64,000 nt of DNA, taken from contig CAVTJP010000005.1 in assembly GCA_963735085.1 (NCBI GenBank), forward strand, positions 1,302,001 to 1,366,000, written 5' to 3'. Shown piece by piece: positions 25,736 through 34,795 of the stretch. Numbering within the stretch: position 1 is the first letter of the stretch; every line of letters begins with the position of its first letter. The position numbers were made by a program, and so were the translations under genes. This stretch comes from DATJGR01 sp963735085 (GTDB taxonomy: Bacteria > Pseudomonadota > Gammaproteobacteria > Pseudomonadales > Azotimanducaceae). The notes under the pieces are model-generated. The model saw nothing but the letters and a program-made list of their open reading frames with translations. It did not search any database and had not been told where the DNA came from.

Positions 25736-27286
25736 GTGTCATTCGATCGATTCTCAGGCGCGCCATTCGAACGCGTGTTCACCGCAGCGCAGTCGCGCGC
25801 GCTCGATCGTCTCGCGATAGAACGCCACGGCATCGAAGGTATCGTCCTGATGAAGCGGGCCGGGCGTGCGGCCTGGACGGTGCTGCGGCAACGCTGGCCG
25901 AGCGCCGCTGTCATCAGCATTGTCTGTGGCCGCGGAAACAACGCCGGTGACGGCTATATCGTCGCAGGCTGCGCCCTGTCGAACGGCGTGCGCGTGCAGT
26001 TGATTCAAATGGGACAAGCATCTGCGTTGCAAGGCGATGCGGCGCGGGCGCGTGACTGGGCCATTGCTTGCGGACTGACGATCGAAGAAGTCGATGCCGA
26101 ACAGCCGGAATTCGACATACGCGGTGCGGTGATCGTCGACGCGCTGCTGGGTACCGGCGCGCGCGGTGATGTGCGGCCTGGATTCGTGCGGGCGATCGAT
26201 TCCATTAATGCGGCGGAGTTGCCCATCGTCGCTCTCGATGTTCCATCAGGCGTGTGCGCAGACACCGGCCGGGTGCTCGGCCGCGCGGTGCGCGTCGATG
26301 TCACCGTGACCTTTATCGGTATGAAGCGGGGTTTGGTGACCGGTAGCGGCGTCGATTACGCCGGCCAGATCGTGCTCGATACCCTGGCAGTACCGCTGGC
26401 GTGTCACGCGGAAATCGGTGGTGACGCGGCGCTGCAGTGGGATAGCCAACGGCACGCGCTGCCGCGGCGCGCGCCGGGTGCGTACAAACATCAGGCGGGT
26501 CACGCGTTGATCATCGGTGGCGATCACGGCATGGGTGGCGCTGTCGCGATGGCCGCAGAAGCTGCATTGCGCGTCGGCGCCGGGCTGGTCAGTGTCATTA
26601 CTCGGCCTGAACACGTTGCGGCGATTCTCGCGCGCCGCCCGGAACTCATGGTCAATGGCATCGATTCCGCAGCGCACACCGGTACCTCGGCCAGTCAATC
26701 GATCGATGCGATGATCGAGCGCGCCGACGTCATCGCGATCGGACCCGGACTTGGTCGAAACGAATGGGCGCAAGCACTGCTCGACCTTGCGATCGCCGCG
26801 CGCAAGCCGCTGGTTGTCGATGCGGACGGCCTGCATCTGTTGAAGGATCACCTACGCAATGGTGCCGCGATCACCACCGCTGTCGTGCTGACGCCACATG
26901 TTGCCGAAGCCGCCGCGCTGCTTGGCTCGACTGTCGCGGACGTGCAACACGATCGGTTCGCCACGGCCAAAGCGCTTGCCGCGCTTGTGCCAACCGGCGC
27001 GGCGGTGTTGAAAGGCGCGGGTTCGCTGGTGGCGAATCTCGAACGCATCGGGGTGTGCCTGCACGGTAATCCGGGGATGGCGAGCGCCGGTATGGGCGAT
27101 GTGCTCACCGGTGTCATTGCGGGCCTGCTTGCGCAAGGTCTCGATGCGATCACTGCGGCGACCGCCGGCGTATGCCTGCACAGCCTTGCCGCGGATCGTG
27201 TGGCAGATCGTTCGGGCATGCGCGGGCTGCTGGCAACCGACCTGTTGACGGAACTACGCGGGGTCCTGAATGACCTCCCAGCGTGA
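25736..27286 (+). CDS. nnr: Bifunctional NAD(P)HX epimerase/dehydratase
   Basis: A 516-residue fusion that repairs hydrated NADH/NADPH. The N-terminal YjeF_N epimerase (about 1-215) has GRGNNAGDGYIVAGCAL, VDALLGTGARGDV and ALDVPSGVCADTG. The C-terminal ribokinase-like ADP/ATP-dependent dehydratase (about 240-510) has KHQAGHALIIGGDHGMGGA, AIGPGLG, VDADGLHLL and GMASAGMGDVLTGVIAGLLAQG with the catalytic Asp of the GMGD motif. Its last 17 bases overlap tsaE. Position between queG and tsaE is conserved in gammaproteobacteria. Confidence 0.94.
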   Translation: MSFDRFSGAPFERVFTAAQSRALDRLAIERHGIEGIVLMKRAGRAAWTVLRQRWPSAAVISIVCGRGNNAGDGYIVAGCALSNGVRVQLIQMGQASALQGDAARARDWAIACGLTIEEVDAEQPEFDIRGAVIVDALLGTGARGDVRPGFVRAIDSINAAELPIVALDVPSGVCADTGRVLGRAVRVDVTVTFIGMKRGLVTGSGVDYAGQIVLDTLAVPLACHAEIGGDAALQWDSQRHALPRRAPGAYKHQAGHALIIGGDHGMGGAVAMAAEAALRVGAGLVSVITRPEHVAAILARRPELMVNGIDSAAHTGTSASQSIDAMIERADVIAIGPGLGRNEWAQALLDLAIAARKPLVVDADGLHLLKDHLRNGAAITTAVVLTPHVAEAAALLGSTVADVQHDRFATAKALAALVPTGAAVLKGAGSLVANLERIGVCLHGNPGMASAGMGDVLTGVIAGLLAQGLDAITAATAGVCLHSLAADRVADRSGMRGLLATDLLTELRGVLNDLPA

Positions 27287-27734
27287 ATTCATTGCGGATG
27301 CGGAGGCGATGCTCGCCTATGGGGCGGTGTTGGCCAGCTCGCTGGGGCGCGATGAACTCATCTTTCTCGAAGGCGACCTCGGAGCGGGCAAAACGACGTT
27401 GGCTCGCGGCATCTTGCGCGGGCTCGGCTTTTCGGGTCACGTGAGGAGTCCGACGTACACACTCGTCGAACCTTATGAGTTTGGATCGATTCATGTGTAT
27501 CATTTTGATTTTTATAGAATCAAAGACCCTGAAGAGCTAGAGTACGTCGGTTTTGACGATCTGCTGGCCGAACGGGCGATCAAACTCGTCGAATGGCCGG
27601 AGAAAGCGTTCGGCCGATTGCCGCAACCGAACCGCGTCGTTCGGATACGGCCGGCGGGCGATGGCAGGGTAATCGAACAACACACAACGACGGCTGAAAC
27701 GACGGATGACGATCCGGCTCCGATACCTGATTGA
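27270..27734 (+). CDS. tsaE: tRNA threonylcarbamoyladenosine biosynthesis ATPase TsaE
   Basis: A 154-residue P-loop ATPase acting with TsaB and TsaD in t6A37 formation on tRNA. The Walker A is LEGDLGAGKTTLARGIL; FSGHVRSPTYTLVEPYE and YHFDFYRIKDPEELEYVGFDD are hallmark TsaE blocks, and VEWPEKA closes the domain. It overlaps nnr by 17 bases and the following amidase gene by 29 bases, so the three are probably one operon. Confidence 0.95.
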   Translation: MTSQREFIADAEAMLAYGAVLASSLGRDELIFLEGDLGAGKTTLARGILRGLGFSGHVRSPTYTLVEPYEFGSIHVYHFDFYRIKDPEELEYVGFDDLLAERAIKLVEWPEKAFGRLPQPNRVVRIRPAGDGRVIEQHTTTAETTDDDPAPIPD

Positions 27735-28920
27735 GTGCGCACTACTGAGCTTGTCGTTCGGGGCATCCGCCGCGACGATCGATGCCGTCAGCGTGCAGCC
27801 CAATTCAGACAACACCCGCGTGGTGCTGCGGCTGTCTACACGCGTGACGTTTCACGTGTTCACGTTGGCGAACCCGAACCGCGTTGTGATCGACCTCGAT
27901 GATGCGCGCCCTCGTAGCGGCGTCAGCGTTGCCGAGACCCCGGCACCGGGCGCGGCCGTCACGCGTGTTCGTGGGGGACGGCGCGGCAAAGCGGGCTATC
28001 GGGTGGTCCTCGATGTCGGCCAGGCGCAGCAACCCAAGGGCTATATGATCGCCTCCGCGGCATCCGGTGGGGATGAACTTGTGGTGGAGTTGCGCGGCGC
28101 GGCGCTGCCGGTACGCACCAGTGTCGCAGTTGTCGCGGCAGCGACCACGCCGAATCGCACCGCTGCGCGCAGCGAAGCCAGCGTTGCCAATGGAGTGCAG
28201 CGCGACTTCATCGTGGCCATAGACGCCGGCCACGGCGGCCAGGATCCGGGCGCGATCGGTGTCGGCAAAGTTCAGGAAAAGCGCGTTGCGCTGGCGATCG
28301 CGAAAGAACTCGAACTGCTGTTCCGCAATGCGCCGGGCTATCGCGGCGCGCTGACGCGCAAAGGCGACTACTACCTGACATTGCGTCAGCGCACGACTGC
28401 TGCGCGCCGCGCGCGTGCGGATCTGTTCGTGTCCATCCACGCGGATGCGTTCTCCGGTCCCCATGCGCAGGGCGCATCGGTGTACACGCTGTCGGCCAAG
28501 GGCGCGACCAGCGAAACCGCGCGCTGGCTCGCGGCGAAGGAAAATGCCTCCGATCTGATCGGTGGCGTGGGCGACGTCAGTCTCGACGACAAGGATGCGT
28601 TGCTGGCACATGTGCTGCTGGATCTATCGATGGAGGCGAACCGTTCCGCCAGTATCGAGGCCGGCAGTGCAGTATTGGGCGCGCTAGACGACTTCACGCA
28701 GTTGCACCGAGCCCACGTCGAGCAGGCAGGATTCGTCGTGCTGAAGTCTCCCGACATTCCGTCGATTCTCGTCGAAACGGGGTATCTGTCGAATCCGGGC
28801 GAGGCGCACAAACTGTCGCAAACGGCCTATCAGCGGAAGATTGCGCGGGCCATCTTCAAAGGCGTGACGACATATGCACAACGTCACCCGCCGCCGGGCA
28901 CATCGATCGCATCGCGATGA
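27706..28920 (+). CDS. N-acetylmuramoyl-L-alanine amidase, AMIN plus Amidase_3 (AmiB/AmiC type)
   Basis: A 404-residue periplasmic zinc amidase that splits septal peptidoglycan. A signal peptide (about 1-22, ending ASA) is followed by an AMIN domain (about 25-120) that would bind peptidoglycan at the septum. The catalytic Amidase_3 domain (about 162-395) carries zinc ligands in IDAGHGGQDPGAIG, KRVALAIAKELE and FVSIHADAF, and the catalytic Glu in ILVETGYLSNPGE. No LysM domain follows, unlike Pseudomonas AmiB, so it has an AmiC-like layout. Its start lies 29 bases inside tsaE. Confidence 0.9.
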   Translation: MTIRLRYLIECALLSLSFGASAATIDAVSVQPNSDNTRVVLRLSTRVTFHVFTLANPNRVVIDLDDARPRSGVSVAETPAPGAAVTRVRGGRRGKAGYRVVLDVGQAQQPKGYMIASAASGGDELVVELRGAALPVRTSVAVVAAATTPNRTAARSEASVANGVQRDFIVAIDAGHGGQDPGAIGVGKVQEKRVALAIAKELELLFRNAPGYRGALTRKGDYYLTLRQRTTAARRARADLFVSIHADAFSGPHAQGASVYTLSAKGATSETARWLAAKENASDLIGGVGDVSLDDKDALLAHVLLDLSMEANRSASIEAGSAVLGALDDFTQLHRAHVEQAGFVVLKSPDIPSILVETGYLSNPGEAHKLSQTAYQRKIARAIFKGVTTYAQRHPPPGTSIASR

Positions 28921-28995
28921 CGATACGGCAAAGTCGTAACTGAACTCTTTCGCGTCTGACTTCTTTGCGATTGAACAAGGGGGGCGCTCAGATTG

Positions 28996-29014
28996 GCCGG
29001 TGATATCATCCGGC
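28996..29014. promoter_or_regulatory. Imperfect palindrome around a -10-like TATCAT upstream of mutL
   Basis: GCCGG-TGATATCA-TCCGGC is nearly symmetric around a perfect TGATATCA core, 28 bases ahead of the mutL ATG. TATCAT inside it fits a -10 element. GGCGCTCA flanks it as a direct repeat (28983-28990 and 29012-29019). It could be an operator overlapping the mutL promoter; support is pattern only. Confidence 0.3.
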
Positions 29015-29041
29015 GCTCACGTGTAATACCCGGCCGCGCCG

Positions 29042-30823
29042 ATGCCGCATCGAATCAAAAGGCTGTCCGATTTCGTCGCCAATCAGATTGCTGCGGGCGA
29101 AGTTGTGGAGCGACCGGCATCGATTGTCAAGGAACTGATCGAGAACAGTCTGGACGCCGATGCGCACCGCATCGTACTGACGATCGAACAAGGTGGCGTA
29201 AAACGCATTCGCGTCGGTGACGACGGCAGTGGCATCCATGCCGACGATCTCGCGCTCGCGCTGTGCCCGCATGCAACCAGCAAAATTATCGCGCCGGAAG
29301 ATCTGGACGGCGTAGCGACGCTCGGCTTCCGCGGCGAGGCGCTCGCCAGTATCGCGTCCGTTGCGAAGGTCGCAATCAGCACTCGAACGATCGACGCCGA
29401 ACATGGTTCGCGTATCGAAATGGACGGCGATGCGACGAATGTTGAACCGGTGGCGCATCCGCGCGGCACCACGGTCGACGTCAGCGACCTGTTCTACAAC
29501 ACGCCGGCGCGACGCAAGTTTCTGAAGACTGAACGCACCGAGGTCGCGCATCTGAACGATATCGTGACGCGGCTTGCACTCGGCAGACTCGACGTCGAAT
29601 TCGAGATACGCATCGGCGCTACCGTGCAGCACCTGCCTCCGTGCGCGGATGACGGCCCGCGCCGAGTGGCGCAACTGCTTGGAGCGGGATTCGTCGGCGC
29701 CGCGGTGCCGGTCGATACCGCCCACGATGGGATGCGTCTGCACGGTTGGGTAGGCCTGCCGACGTTCTCCCGCGCACAAAGTGATCATCAGTACTTCTTC
29801 GTCAATGGCCGCTCGATCAAAGATCGAATCGTTGCCTATGCGGTTAAGCAGGCGTATCGCGACGTGCTCTTTCACGGACGTCATCCGGTGTTTGTCTTGC
29901 ATCTCGATCTCGATCCGCGCCAGGTCGATGTGAATGTGCACCCGACCAAATACGAAGTGCGTTTTCGAGATGCGCGCGGCGTACGTGATTTCGTCTTCGG
30001 GTCGTTGAATCGCACACTGCGCGACCTTCGTGCCGGTACCGGCGCGAACCCCGCTGCGCACGCCGGTTATGTAGGCGATCATCGCCGGCCTTCGGCCGCG
30101 TCTGCTCCACCACCCTCGCTGCAGCAGCTGATGGCGCTGACCAATCCAACTGAATTGGCCAACGCAGCGACGACAATCGACATGTCGGTGCGTGAACCCC
30201 GGGCCGGCTCCTACTCAACGGACAATCACCAACATATTCCACCCCTTGGTTATGCTGTTGGTCAACTGCACGAGATATACGTCGTTGCCGAGAATGCCGA
30301 TGGCATGGTCATCGTCGACATGCACGCCGCGCATGAGCGGATCACATACGAAAAGATGAAAGCGGCGCGCAGTGCGTCAGAGGCAATTCAGCAACAGCGC
30401 TTGTTGGTGCCAGTGGCGTTGAGTGTCAGTCCCGTCGAAGCGGAACTGGCCACGCAGTATCGACAGCAGCTTGCATTGCTGGGCCTCGAGATAGACCGAA
30501 GCGGACCGGCGAGTCTGATCGTTCGCGCCATACCCGCGCTGTTGGCAACCGAAGACGTCGCAGGACTCATTGCCGACGTGCTCGCAGACCTTGGCACAGA
30601 CGGGGCGTCCCAACGGATCCGCGAGTACGAAGACGACCTGCTCGCGACGATGGCCTGCCATGGATCGATTCGAGCGCACCGCCGGCTCACGATCGCCGAG
30701 ATGAACGCACTGCTGCGCGAAATGGAAGCAACCGAGAATGCGGGGCAATGCAACCACGGTCGACCGACGTTCGTAGTGCAGAGTCTGCGCGACCTCGACC
30801 AGCGGTTCCTGCGCGGCCGGTGA
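29042..30823 (+). CDS. mutL: DNA mismatch repair protein MutL
   Basis: A 593-residue mismatch repair coordinator. The N-terminal GHKL ATPase has ELIENSLDADA, GDDGSGI and TLGFRGEALASIASVAKV. A linker of low conservation (about 335-400) separates the C-terminal dimerisation domain. That domain has DMHAAHERITYE (Asp426-Glu437), matching the DQHA-x2-E-x4-E metal motif of nicking MutL proteins, plus ACHGSIRAHRRLT and CNHGRPT. This suggests endonuclease-type repair without MutH, as in Pseudomonas. It precedes miaA by 15 bases. Confidence 0.96.
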   Translation: MPHRIKRLSDFVANQIAAGEVVERPASIVKELIENSLDADAHRIVLTIEQGGVKRIRVGDDGSGIHADDLALALCPHATSKIIAPEDLDGVATLGFRGEALASIASVAKVAISTRTIDAEHGSRIEMDGDATNVEPVAHPRGTTVDVSDLFYNTPARRKFLKTERTEVAHLNDIVTRLALGRLDVEFEIRIGATVQHLPPCADDGPRRVAQLLGAGFVGAAVPVDTAHDGMRLHGWVGLPTFSRAQSDHQYFFVNGRSIKDRIVAYAVKQAYRDVLFHGRHPVFVLHLDLDPRQVDVNVHPTKYEVRFRDARGVRDFVFGSLNRTLRDLRAGTGANPAAHAGYVGDHRRPSAASAPPPSLQQLMALTNPTELANAATTIDMSVREPRAGSYSTDNHQHIPPLGYAVGQLHEIYVVAENADGMVIVDMHAAHERITYEKMKAARSASEAIQQQRLLVPVALSVSPVEAELATQYRQQLALLGLEIDRSGPASLIVRAIPALLATEDVAGLIADVLADLGTDGASQRIREYEDDLLATMACHGSIRAHRRLTIAEMNALLREMEATENAGQCNHGRPTFVVQSLRDLDQRFLRGR

Positions 30824-30838
30824 ACACGGACGGCTGAC

Positions 30839-31825
30839 GTGCTACGGGTTCCGCGCAACACCATCGTCACGTTGATGGGCCCAACGGCGTCGGGGAAGAC
30901 CGATCTGGCGCTGCGTATCGCGGATCAATTGCCTGTCGACATCATCAGCGTCGACTCGGCAATGATTTACCGCGACATGAACATCGGGACCGCCAAGCCG
31001 ACGGTTGCGGTGCTGGCGCGTTACCCGCATCGATTGATCGACCTGAGAGACGCCGCCGAGTCGTATTCGGTTGGCGAATTCATCGATGACGTTACGGTGT
31101 GCATTGCGGCCTCGCTGAAATCCGGACGACTACCGTTGCTGGTTGGCGGCACGATGTTGTATTTCAAAGCATTCAAGGCGGGGCTGGCGGACCTGCCGCC
31201 GGCATCCCCCGGGGTGCGCAAGCAGCTCGAGCGGCGCGCGCGTAGCGAGGGGCTGGCGGCGCTGTACAGTGAACTGATGCGGGTCGATCCGGTCGCGGCG
31301 GCTGGTATTCACCCGAATAATCCACAGCGCCTTTTGCGTGCCCTCGAGGTGTATGCGGTGTCCGGCCGACCGATCTCGGACTACTGGGTGCAGCAAAATA
31401 GTCGGACGCCGGCGCGCCACCATGGCGGTGTCGCGGACAAGCTGGGTTGTCGGCTGGTCGAGTTCGCCATTGAACCGGCAACCAAGGTGATTCATGCGCG
31501 CATCGAGCGGCGCCTCGTCAACATGCTCGAAGCCGGGTTGCTCGACGAAGTGCGCGCTTTGATGGAGCGCGGCGATCTGTCGCCGGAGCTGGCTTCGATG
31601 CGTACGGTCGGCTATCGCCAGGTATGGCAATACCTCGACGGCTCGATCGACCACGAAACGATGATCGCCAAGGTGCTTACGGCGACGCGCCAACTGGCGA
31701 AACGCCAGCGCACCTGGCTGCGTAGTTGGTCGGACAAATGGGTGCTGAACGACTCTGCAGAGGCGAGCCTGGAGCCAATCTTGCAATCCATTGAGGCGGA
31801 CCGCATAGTAACGCGGTCCCCATAA
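30839..31825 (+). CDS. miaA: tRNA dimethylallyltransferase MiaA
   Basis: A 328-residue enzyme that adds the dimethylallyl group to A37 of tRNAs reading UNN codons. It begins with GTG at 30839. The P-loop is GPTASGKTDLAL; DSAMIYRDMNIGTAKP, LVGGTMLYFKA and MRTVGYRQVWQYLDG are the family signatures, along with ATRQLAKRQRTWLR near the end. The mutL-miaA-hfq-hflX order is the standard one in gammaproteobacteria. Confidence 0.95.
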   Translation: MLRVPRNTIVTLMGPTASGKTDLALRIADQLPVDIISVDSAMIYRDMNIGTAKPTVAVLARYPHRLIDLRDAAESYSVGEFIDDVTVCIAASLKSGRLPLLVGGTMLYFKAFKAGLADLPPASPGVRKQLERRARSEGLAALYSELMRVDPVAAAGIHPNNPQRLLRALEVYAVSGRPISDYWVQQNSRTPARHHGGVADKLGCRLVEFAIEPATKVIHARIERRLVNMLEAGLLDEVRALMERGDLSPELASMRTVGYRQVWQYLDGSIDHETMIAKVLTATRQLAKRQRTWLRSWSDKWVLNDSAEASLEPILQSIEADRIVTRSP

Positions 31826-31888
31826 GAAGACGGGTGTGCGTTCGCGCGCTTGTGGATGGCAGGCTGGTCGCGCACACATAACGGACGC

Positions 31889-31895
31889 AGGAGGT
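31889..31895 (+). promoter_or_regulatory. Strong Shine-Dalgarno of hfq
   Basis: AGGAGGT stands 4 bases before the hfq ATG, the best match to the anti-Shine-Dalgarno that I noticed among the gene starts examined here, fitting the high expression expected of Hfq. Confidence 0.7.
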
Positions 31896-31899
31896 CGCG

Positions 31900-32151
31900 A
31901 TGTCGAAAGGGCATTCTTTACAAGACCCTTATCTGAACACGTTGAGAAAGGAGCGCGTTCCCGTTTCGATCTATCTCGTCAATGGGATCAAACTGCAGGG
32001 CCAGATTGAGTCGTTCGATCAGTTTGTGATTCTGCTGCGCAACTCGGTGAGTCAGATGGTTTACAAGCACGCCGTTTCGACCGTCGTACCGGCGCGCAAC
32101 GTCCGGTTGCCCAGTGCGACCGCGGACGATGAAGACGCGCCAGAAAGCTGA
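31900..32151 (+). CDS. hfq: RNA chaperone Hfq
   Basis: An 83-residue Sm-like protein forming a hexamer that pairs small RNAs with mRNAs. Sm1 is NGIKLQGQIESFDQFVILL and Sm2 is the YKHAVSTVVP block, with the conserved Lys-His. The N-terminus SKGHSLQDPYLNTLRKERVP is canonical. The C-terminal tail is short and acidic (TADDEDAPES), as in Pseudomonas rather than the long tail of E. coli. It sits between miaA and hflX. Confidence 0.97.
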   Translation: MSKGHSLQDPYLNTLRKERVPVSIYLVNGIKLQGQIESFDQFVILLRNSVSQMVYKHAVSTVVPARNVRLPSATADDEDAPES

Positions 32152-32278
32152 CGAACACTGCATCTGGTAGTGTTACCTTGCACGGGCGGTAGCGCCCAGT
32201 GCTGCCCGATGTTGATCTAAACAACCCACGGATCCGTATCTCGCCCGATACGCGAGGCGGTATCGAAACGTCACGGTA

Positions 32279-33634
32279 GTGCCATTGTTCTTCGACAGAC
32301 CGGAATCCGGACAGCGCGCGGTCCTCGTGCACATCAAATTTTCTCGGCTCGACGAGCAGGAGGAGATCGTCGAGTTCGAAGAACTCGTGCGCGCCGCAGA
32401 CATCCAAGCCCTAGCGCTGCTCAGGGGGCGACGCGAACGACCGCATGCGCGCTGGTTCATCGGCACCGGGAAACTGGCGGAATTGCGCACGTTACTGGTA
32501 AGCCACGCCGCGGACCTCGTGGTATTCGATCATGAACTGACGCCCGCGCAGCAACGCAACATCGAAACCGAGTTGAAGTGTCGCGTGGTGACGCGGACCG
32601 AGCTGATCCTGTACATCTTCGCCACGCGGGCTCGCACCCACGAAGGTCAGTTGCAGGTGGAACTCGCGCAGTTGCGTCACGCGGAAACCCGCCTCGTGCG
32701 CGGCTGGACGCACCTCGATCGGCAGAAAGGCGGCATTGGGCTACGTGGCGCGGGTGAGACGCAGATCGAACTCGACCAACGCATCCTGTCGGAGCGCGCG
32801 CGCAGCATCGACAAGCGGCTGGAGAAGGTGCGCAAGCAACGCGAGCAGGGCCGCCGCGCGCGTGCCCGCGCCGACGTCGCGACGGTTGCGTTGGTGGGCT
32901 ACACAAATGCCGGCAAGTCGACGTTGTTCAACGCGCTGACACAGGCACACGTGGGCGCGCGCGACAGACTCTTCGAAACGCTCGATCCAACCTTGCGCAG
33001 ATTGAACCTGCCCGGCTTCGGTGACGTCGTACTCGCTGACACTGTTGGTTTCATCCGCGCGCTGCCGCACAGTTTGATCGATGCCTTCAAAGCGACGTTG
33101 GAGGAAGTATCGCGCGCCGAATTGCTGATTCATGTGATCGACGCGACGATGGCAGCCAATGAGGAGCGCACCGAGCAGGTACGTTCAGTGCTCGCCGAAA
33201 TCGGCGCCGACCGGCAACCGCTGCTCGAGGTGTACAACAAGATCGATCAGGTGAACGAGCCGGCGCGCATCGAACGCAGAACCCACATTGAATCCATTAG
33301 CGAGTCAATCGGTGGGCGCGTTGGCGAGCCGGTTGCCGTCTGGCTGAGCGCGCGCAGCGGCGAGGGTGTCGATCTGCTCGTCGAGGCCATCACCGAACGC
33401 CTTGGCGTCGATCGTTCGTCGCTACGGGTGAAACTTGCCCCATCCGCTGGCAGCACGCGCTCGTGGCTGTATCGTCTGGGTGCGGTGGTAGATGAGCGGC
33501 CCTCCGACGACGGCGGCGTGGAACTGACTGTTCGACTCAACGCGCAATCGCTTGCGCAACTCGCAGCGCAACCGGGTGTTTTGTTGCCAGGGTCTCGGGG
33601 CATAAATAGAATCTCGCCCTTGCCCGGACTGTAA
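32279..33634 (+). CDS. hflX: Ribosome-associated GTPase HflX
   Basis: A 451-residue GTPase that splits stalled ribosomes. The N-terminal HflX domain holds GRRERPHARWFIGTGKLAEL and ELTPAQQRNIE. The GTPase domain has G1 GYTNAGKSTLFNAL, G3 DTVGFIRALPHSLIDAFKAT and G4 NKID. GAGETQIELDQRILSERARSI is also characteristic. The start is GTG 32279. The 127 bases between hfq and hflX hold short hairpins (for example GGGCG-GTAG-CGCCC at 32184-32197) but no U-tract terminator. Confidence 0.95.
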   Translation: MPLFFDRPESGQRAVLVHIKFSRLDEQEEIVEFEELVRAADIQALALLRGRRERPHARWFIGTGKLAELRTLLVSHAADLVVFDHELTPAQQRNIETELKCRVVTRTELILYIFATRARTHEGQLQVELAQLRHAETRLVRGWTHLDRQKGGIGLRGAGETQIELDQRILSERARSIDKRLEKVRKQREQGRRARARADVATVALVGYTNAGKSTLFNALTQAHVGARDRLFETLDPTLRRLNLPGFGDVVLADTVGFIRALPHSLIDAFKATLEEVSRAELLIHVIDATMAANEERTEQVRSVLAEIGADRQPLLEVYNKIDQVNEPARIERRTHIESISESIGGRVGEPVAVWLSARSGEGVDLLVEAITERLGVDRSSLRVKLAPSAGSTRSWLYRLGAVVDERPSDDGGVELTVRLNAQSLAQLAAQPGVLLPGSRGINRISPLPGL

Positions 33635-33652
33635 TCTTAGAGGCTGACGCGC

Positions 33653-34783
33653 ATGGCATGGAATGAACCTGGGGGAAACAAGGATAAAGACCCCTGGGGC
33701 CAGAAGGGCGGTGACCAAGGTCCACCCGACCTCGACGAAGCGTTTCGCAAATTGCAGGGCCAGCTGGCTGGAATCTTCGGTGGGCGTGGCGGTGGCTCCG
33801 GAGGCGGTTCTGGCTCGACGTCGCTGAATCCGCGCACGTTGTTGTTCGTGCTGGTGGCCGTGGTCGTGATCTACGCATTGTCCGGTCTGTATCAGATCGA
33901 CCAGCAGGAGCGCGGTGTCGTGTTCCGCTTCGGCGCGGTCAAGAAAGACGTCGTCATGCCGGGCCTGCATTGGTACCCGCGTTTCGTTGATACGGTGGTG
34001 CCGGTCAACGTCACGCGTGTGAACTCGATCAGGCACCAGGCACTGATGCTGACGCAGGACGAAAACATCGTCGATGTGACGTTGACGGTGCAATGGGTCA
34101 TCAACAATCCGATCGATTTCGTCACCAAGGTGCGCAATCCGGAGAACAGTCTCGAGAATGCGGCGGAGAGCGCGCTGCGTGGTGTCGTGGGCAGCACCAA
34201 GATGGACGAGGTGATCACCGAAGGGCGTGCAGGCATCGCAGTCGAGGTCGCTCATCGATTGCAGACGTATCTGGACCTTTACGGCACGGGCATTCTCGTC
34301 AGCAAGGCAAACATCGATCAGAGTGTGCCACCGAAACAGGTTCAGGATGCCTTCGACGACGTGCAGCGCGCGAAGGAAGACGAGGCGCGCGTCATCAACG
34401 AAGCCACCGCATATCGCGAGAGTGTGGTCCCCGAGGCGCGTGGTAATGCGCAGAAGGAAATCCTCAAAGCCGAGGCATACCGTGACCAGGTGACTGCGCG
34501 TGCGCAGGGCGAGGCGGAGCGTTTCACCAAGTTGCTGGTGCAATATCGCCTTGCCAAACAGGTCACGCGGGATCGCCTGTATATCGATGCGATGGAGTCG
34601 GTGCTGTCGCATTCGACGAAAATTCTCGTCGACGTGAAAGGCGCGAACAACATGCTGTACCTGCCACTCGACCGGCTCATGCAGCAGATGCCGAAAAACT
34701 CTGCGGCCCCCGCCGACACGACCACCGGGGCCACTGCAGCGCCATCTAACGACCGCGCAGAGACGCGGCGAACCAGTCGCTGA
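33653..34783 (+). CDS. hflK: FtsH protease modulator HflK
   Basis: A 376-residue inner membrane SPFH/band 7 protein; with HflC it forms the cage around FtsH and restrains membrane-protein degradation. The cytoplasmic N-terminus is rich in Gly and charged residues (GGNKDKDPWGQKGGDQG, then GGRGGGSGGGSGS), followed by one transmembrane helix near 62-80 and YQIDQQERGVVFRFGAV, the start of the SPFH domain. A long helical region precedes a Thr/Ala-rich tail. The gene is 12 bases upstream of hflC. Confidence 0.95.
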   Translation: MAWNEPGGNKDKDPWGQKGGDQGPPDLDEAFRKLQGQLAGIFGGRGGGSGGGSGSTSLNPRTLLFVLVAVVVIYALSGLYQIDQQERGVVFRFGAVKKDVVMPGLHWYPRFVDTVVPVNVTRVNSIRHQALMLTQDENIVDVTLTVQWVINNPIDFVTKVRNPENSLENAAESALRGVVGSTKMDEVITEGRAGIAVEVAHRLQTYLDLYGTGILVSKANIDQSVPPKQVQDAFDDVQRAKEDEARVINEATAYRESVVPEARGNAQKEILKAEAYRDQVTARAQGEAERFTKLLVQYRLAKQVTRDRLYIDAMESVLSHSTKILVDVKGANNMLYLPLDRLMQQMPKNSAAPADTTTGATAAPSNDRAETRRTSR

Positions 34784-34795
34784 CGGGAGTTGATG

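Noticed and set aside
28921..29041. Rho-independent terminator between the amidase gene and mutL
   Set aside because: The only symmetric element lies close to the mutL start and has no T run.
29006..30082. 358-codon open frame antisense to mutL
   Set aside because: The mutL protein carries all family motifs, while the antisense product has odd composition and no motif.
33422..34612. 396-codon open frame antisense to hflX/hflK
   Set aside because: It covers two conserved genes on the other strand and encodes a His/Arg-rich product without similarity.
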